Shown here: in pieces, positions 5,752 through 6,732 of the stretch | Layout of the letters: each line of letters opens with the position of its first letter | How positions within the stretch are numbered: the first letter of the stretch is position 1 | Source: Phycisphaerales bacterium UBA7812 | GTDB lineage: Bacteria; Planctomycetota; Phycisphaerae; Phycisphaerales; UBA1924 | Direction of reading: 5' to 3' | Length of the DNA: 6,732 bases | NCBI GenBank assembly: GCA_002480345.1 | Contig: DLBY01000078.1 | Coordinates: 1 to 6,732 of the forward strand | Notes under the pieces: model-generated | Seen by the model: only the letters and a program-made list of their open reading frames with translations | What the model was told of the DNA's origin: nothing | Databases searched by the model: none | Program-made: the position numbers and the translations under genes

Positions 5752-6732
5752 ATGAGAACCGGATGGTCCACCCGCTCCGTCCCCGCGCTGCTGATCGCAG
5801 CCTCGGGGCTCGCCGCTGTTCCCGCTGCGCAGGGCGCGGAGGAGACGACCCCGCACGCGGGGATGCTGCGATATCCCGACATCTCCGCTGAGGAGATCGT
5901 CTTCGTCTACGCCAACGACCTCTGGATCGTCTCGCGCGAGGGCGGTCTGGCCCGCCCGCTCGCGAGCCCGCCCGGGCCCGAGATGTTCCCGAAGTTCAGC
6001 GACGCGGGAGATGAGATCGTCTTCCAGGGCAACTACGACGGCGGGCGAGATCTCTATCGCATGTCCACCTTCGGCGGCGTTCCCGTCCGCCTGACCCACC
6101 GCCCGGGCGGCGAGGCGCCGACCGACTGGCATCCCGAGCAGGGCGTCGTGTTCTTCACCGGGGCGGATCGCGACGGCATTTCCAGCCCGCGTCTGTACAC
6201 CGTGAGCGCCGACGGGGGGCTCCCCGAGAAGCTCCCCGTCCCCTACGGCGGCAACGCGTCCTTCCACGAGGACGGCGAGTGGATGGCGTACACCCCCTGG
6301 GTCCGCGACCAGCGCACCTGGAAGCGGTACCGCGGGGGCATGGCGGCCGACATCTGGCTGTTCAATGTCAACACCTACGAGAGCAAGCAGATCACCGACT
6401 GGGAGGGCACCGACACCTTCCCGATGTGGCACGGAGACACCGTCTACTACCTCTCCGACGCGGGGCGCGAGGGCAAACTCAACATCTGGTCGTACGACAC
6501 CAAGAGCGCCAAGACCGTGCAGGTCACCGAGTTCGACGATTACGATGTGAAGTACCCCTCCATCGGCCCGGGTGAGCGCGGACGGGGCGAGATCATCTTC
6601 CAGCACGGCGGCGAGCTGACGGTGTTGGACCTCCGCAGCAAGAAGACCCGCGTCGTCGAGGTGCGTATCCCGGGCGCGAGGCCCGAGATCCGACCCCACG
6701 CGGTCGACGCGGGCGAAAACTTCATGGCGGGC
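5752..6732 (+). CDS. Secreted tricorn-type protease (S41), N-terminal beta-propeller part, cut by window edge
   Basis: The frame runs open for 327 residues to the right edge. Residues 1-29 resemble a Sec signal: Arg near the start, a hydrophobic core PALLIAASGLAAV (11-23), and a likely cleavage near AAQGA (25-29). From about residue 38 the protein matches the N-terminal six-bladed propeller of bacterial tricorn homologues: GMLRYPDIS (37-45), DLWIVSREGG (56-65), a repeated blade pattern of Trp/Tyr strands followed by GG turns (GGVPVRLTHRPGG at 108-120, DGGLPEKLP at 154-162), and KRYRGGMAADIW at 191-202. In this family the propeller leads peptides to a C-terminal S41 serine protease domain behind a PDZ domain, both outside the window, so catalytic residues cannot be checked. 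Export would place it in the periplasm, unlike the cytosolic archaeal enzyme. It is transcribed divergently from the DUF1080 cluster. Confidence 0.88.
   Translation, partial: MRTGWSTRSVPALLIAASGLAAVPAAQGAEETTPHAGMLRYPDISAEEIVFVYANDLWIVSREGGLARPLASPPGPEMFPKFSDAGDEIVFQGNYDGGRDLYRMSTFGGVPVRLTHRPGGEAPTDWHPEQGVVFFTGADRDGISSPRLYTVSADGGLPEKLPVPYGGNASFHEDGEWMAYTPWVRDQRTWKRYRGGMAADIWLFNVNTYESKQITDWEGTDTFPMWHGDTVYYLSDAGREGKLNIWSYDTKSAKTVQVTEFDDYDVKYPSIGPGERGRGEIIFQHGGELTVLDLRSKKTRVVEVRIPGARPEIRPHAVDAGENFMAG

Noticed and set aside
5731..6699. Minus-strand open frame (322 codons) opposite the tricorn gene
   Set aside because: The plus strand has a ribosome site, a signal peptide and tricorn propeller motifs, while the antisense product shows none.
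1..6732. tRNA, rRNA, CRISPR arrays, insertion sequences and phage genes
   Set aside because: No cloverleaf, spaced direct repeats, transposase or terminal inverted repeats were seen on either strand.

Overview
This is a strongly GC-rich bacterial window whose gene content points to a planctomycete, most plausibly of the Phycisphaerae type. The clues are two Tat-signal Gfo/Idh/MocA oxidoreductases of the kind expanded in Planctomycetota, a tandem DUF1080 (3-keto-disaccharide hydrolase-like) lipoprotein, a nucleoside-symporter-like MFS permease and a secreted tricorn-type protease. The taxonomy is inferred from these family combinations and not proven by any marker gene.

Layout. Five genes run leftward on the minus strand: two-domain DUF1080 lipoprotein (4214-5473), MFS permease (2871-4217), Tat-exported Gfo/Idh/MocA oxidoreductase (1489-2799), ApbE-type FAD:protein FMN transferase (528-1469, start uncertain) and a second Tat-type Gfo/Idh/MocA protein cut by the left edge (1-457). 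The first two overlap by 4 bp (GTGA), so they are very probably co-transcribed and translationally coupled. The oxidoreductase follows after 71 nt and ends in a terminator-like hairpin. A 278-nt spacer (5474-5751) separates this cluster from the divergent gene on the right, the N-terminal half or less of a secreted tricorn protease homologue (5752 to beyond 6732).

How it may work together. DUF1080 proteins and Gfo/Idh/MocA oxidoreductases are the partners expected for sugar catabolism through 3-keto intermediates: one oxidises a sugar hydroxyl and the other cleaves the keto-glycoside. Here the DUF1080 protein carries a lipoprotein signal and the oxidoreductase a twin-arginine signal, so both would act outside the cytoplasm, and the permease would import the product. 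This is an inference from family membership, order and signal peptides. The ApbE gene lies behind the hairpin and may be a separate unit. The left-edge oxidoreductase is unusual in having Glu-Ala-Pro where the catalytic Glu-Lys-Pro motif is expected.

No RNA genes, CRISPR arrays, insertion sequences or phage features were found. Most of the window is ordinary metabolic gene content. The points most worth checking are the proposed extracytoplasmic keto-sugar cluster, the lysine-less oxidoreductase, the diverged double DUF1080 protein and a nine-base G tract inside its gene.
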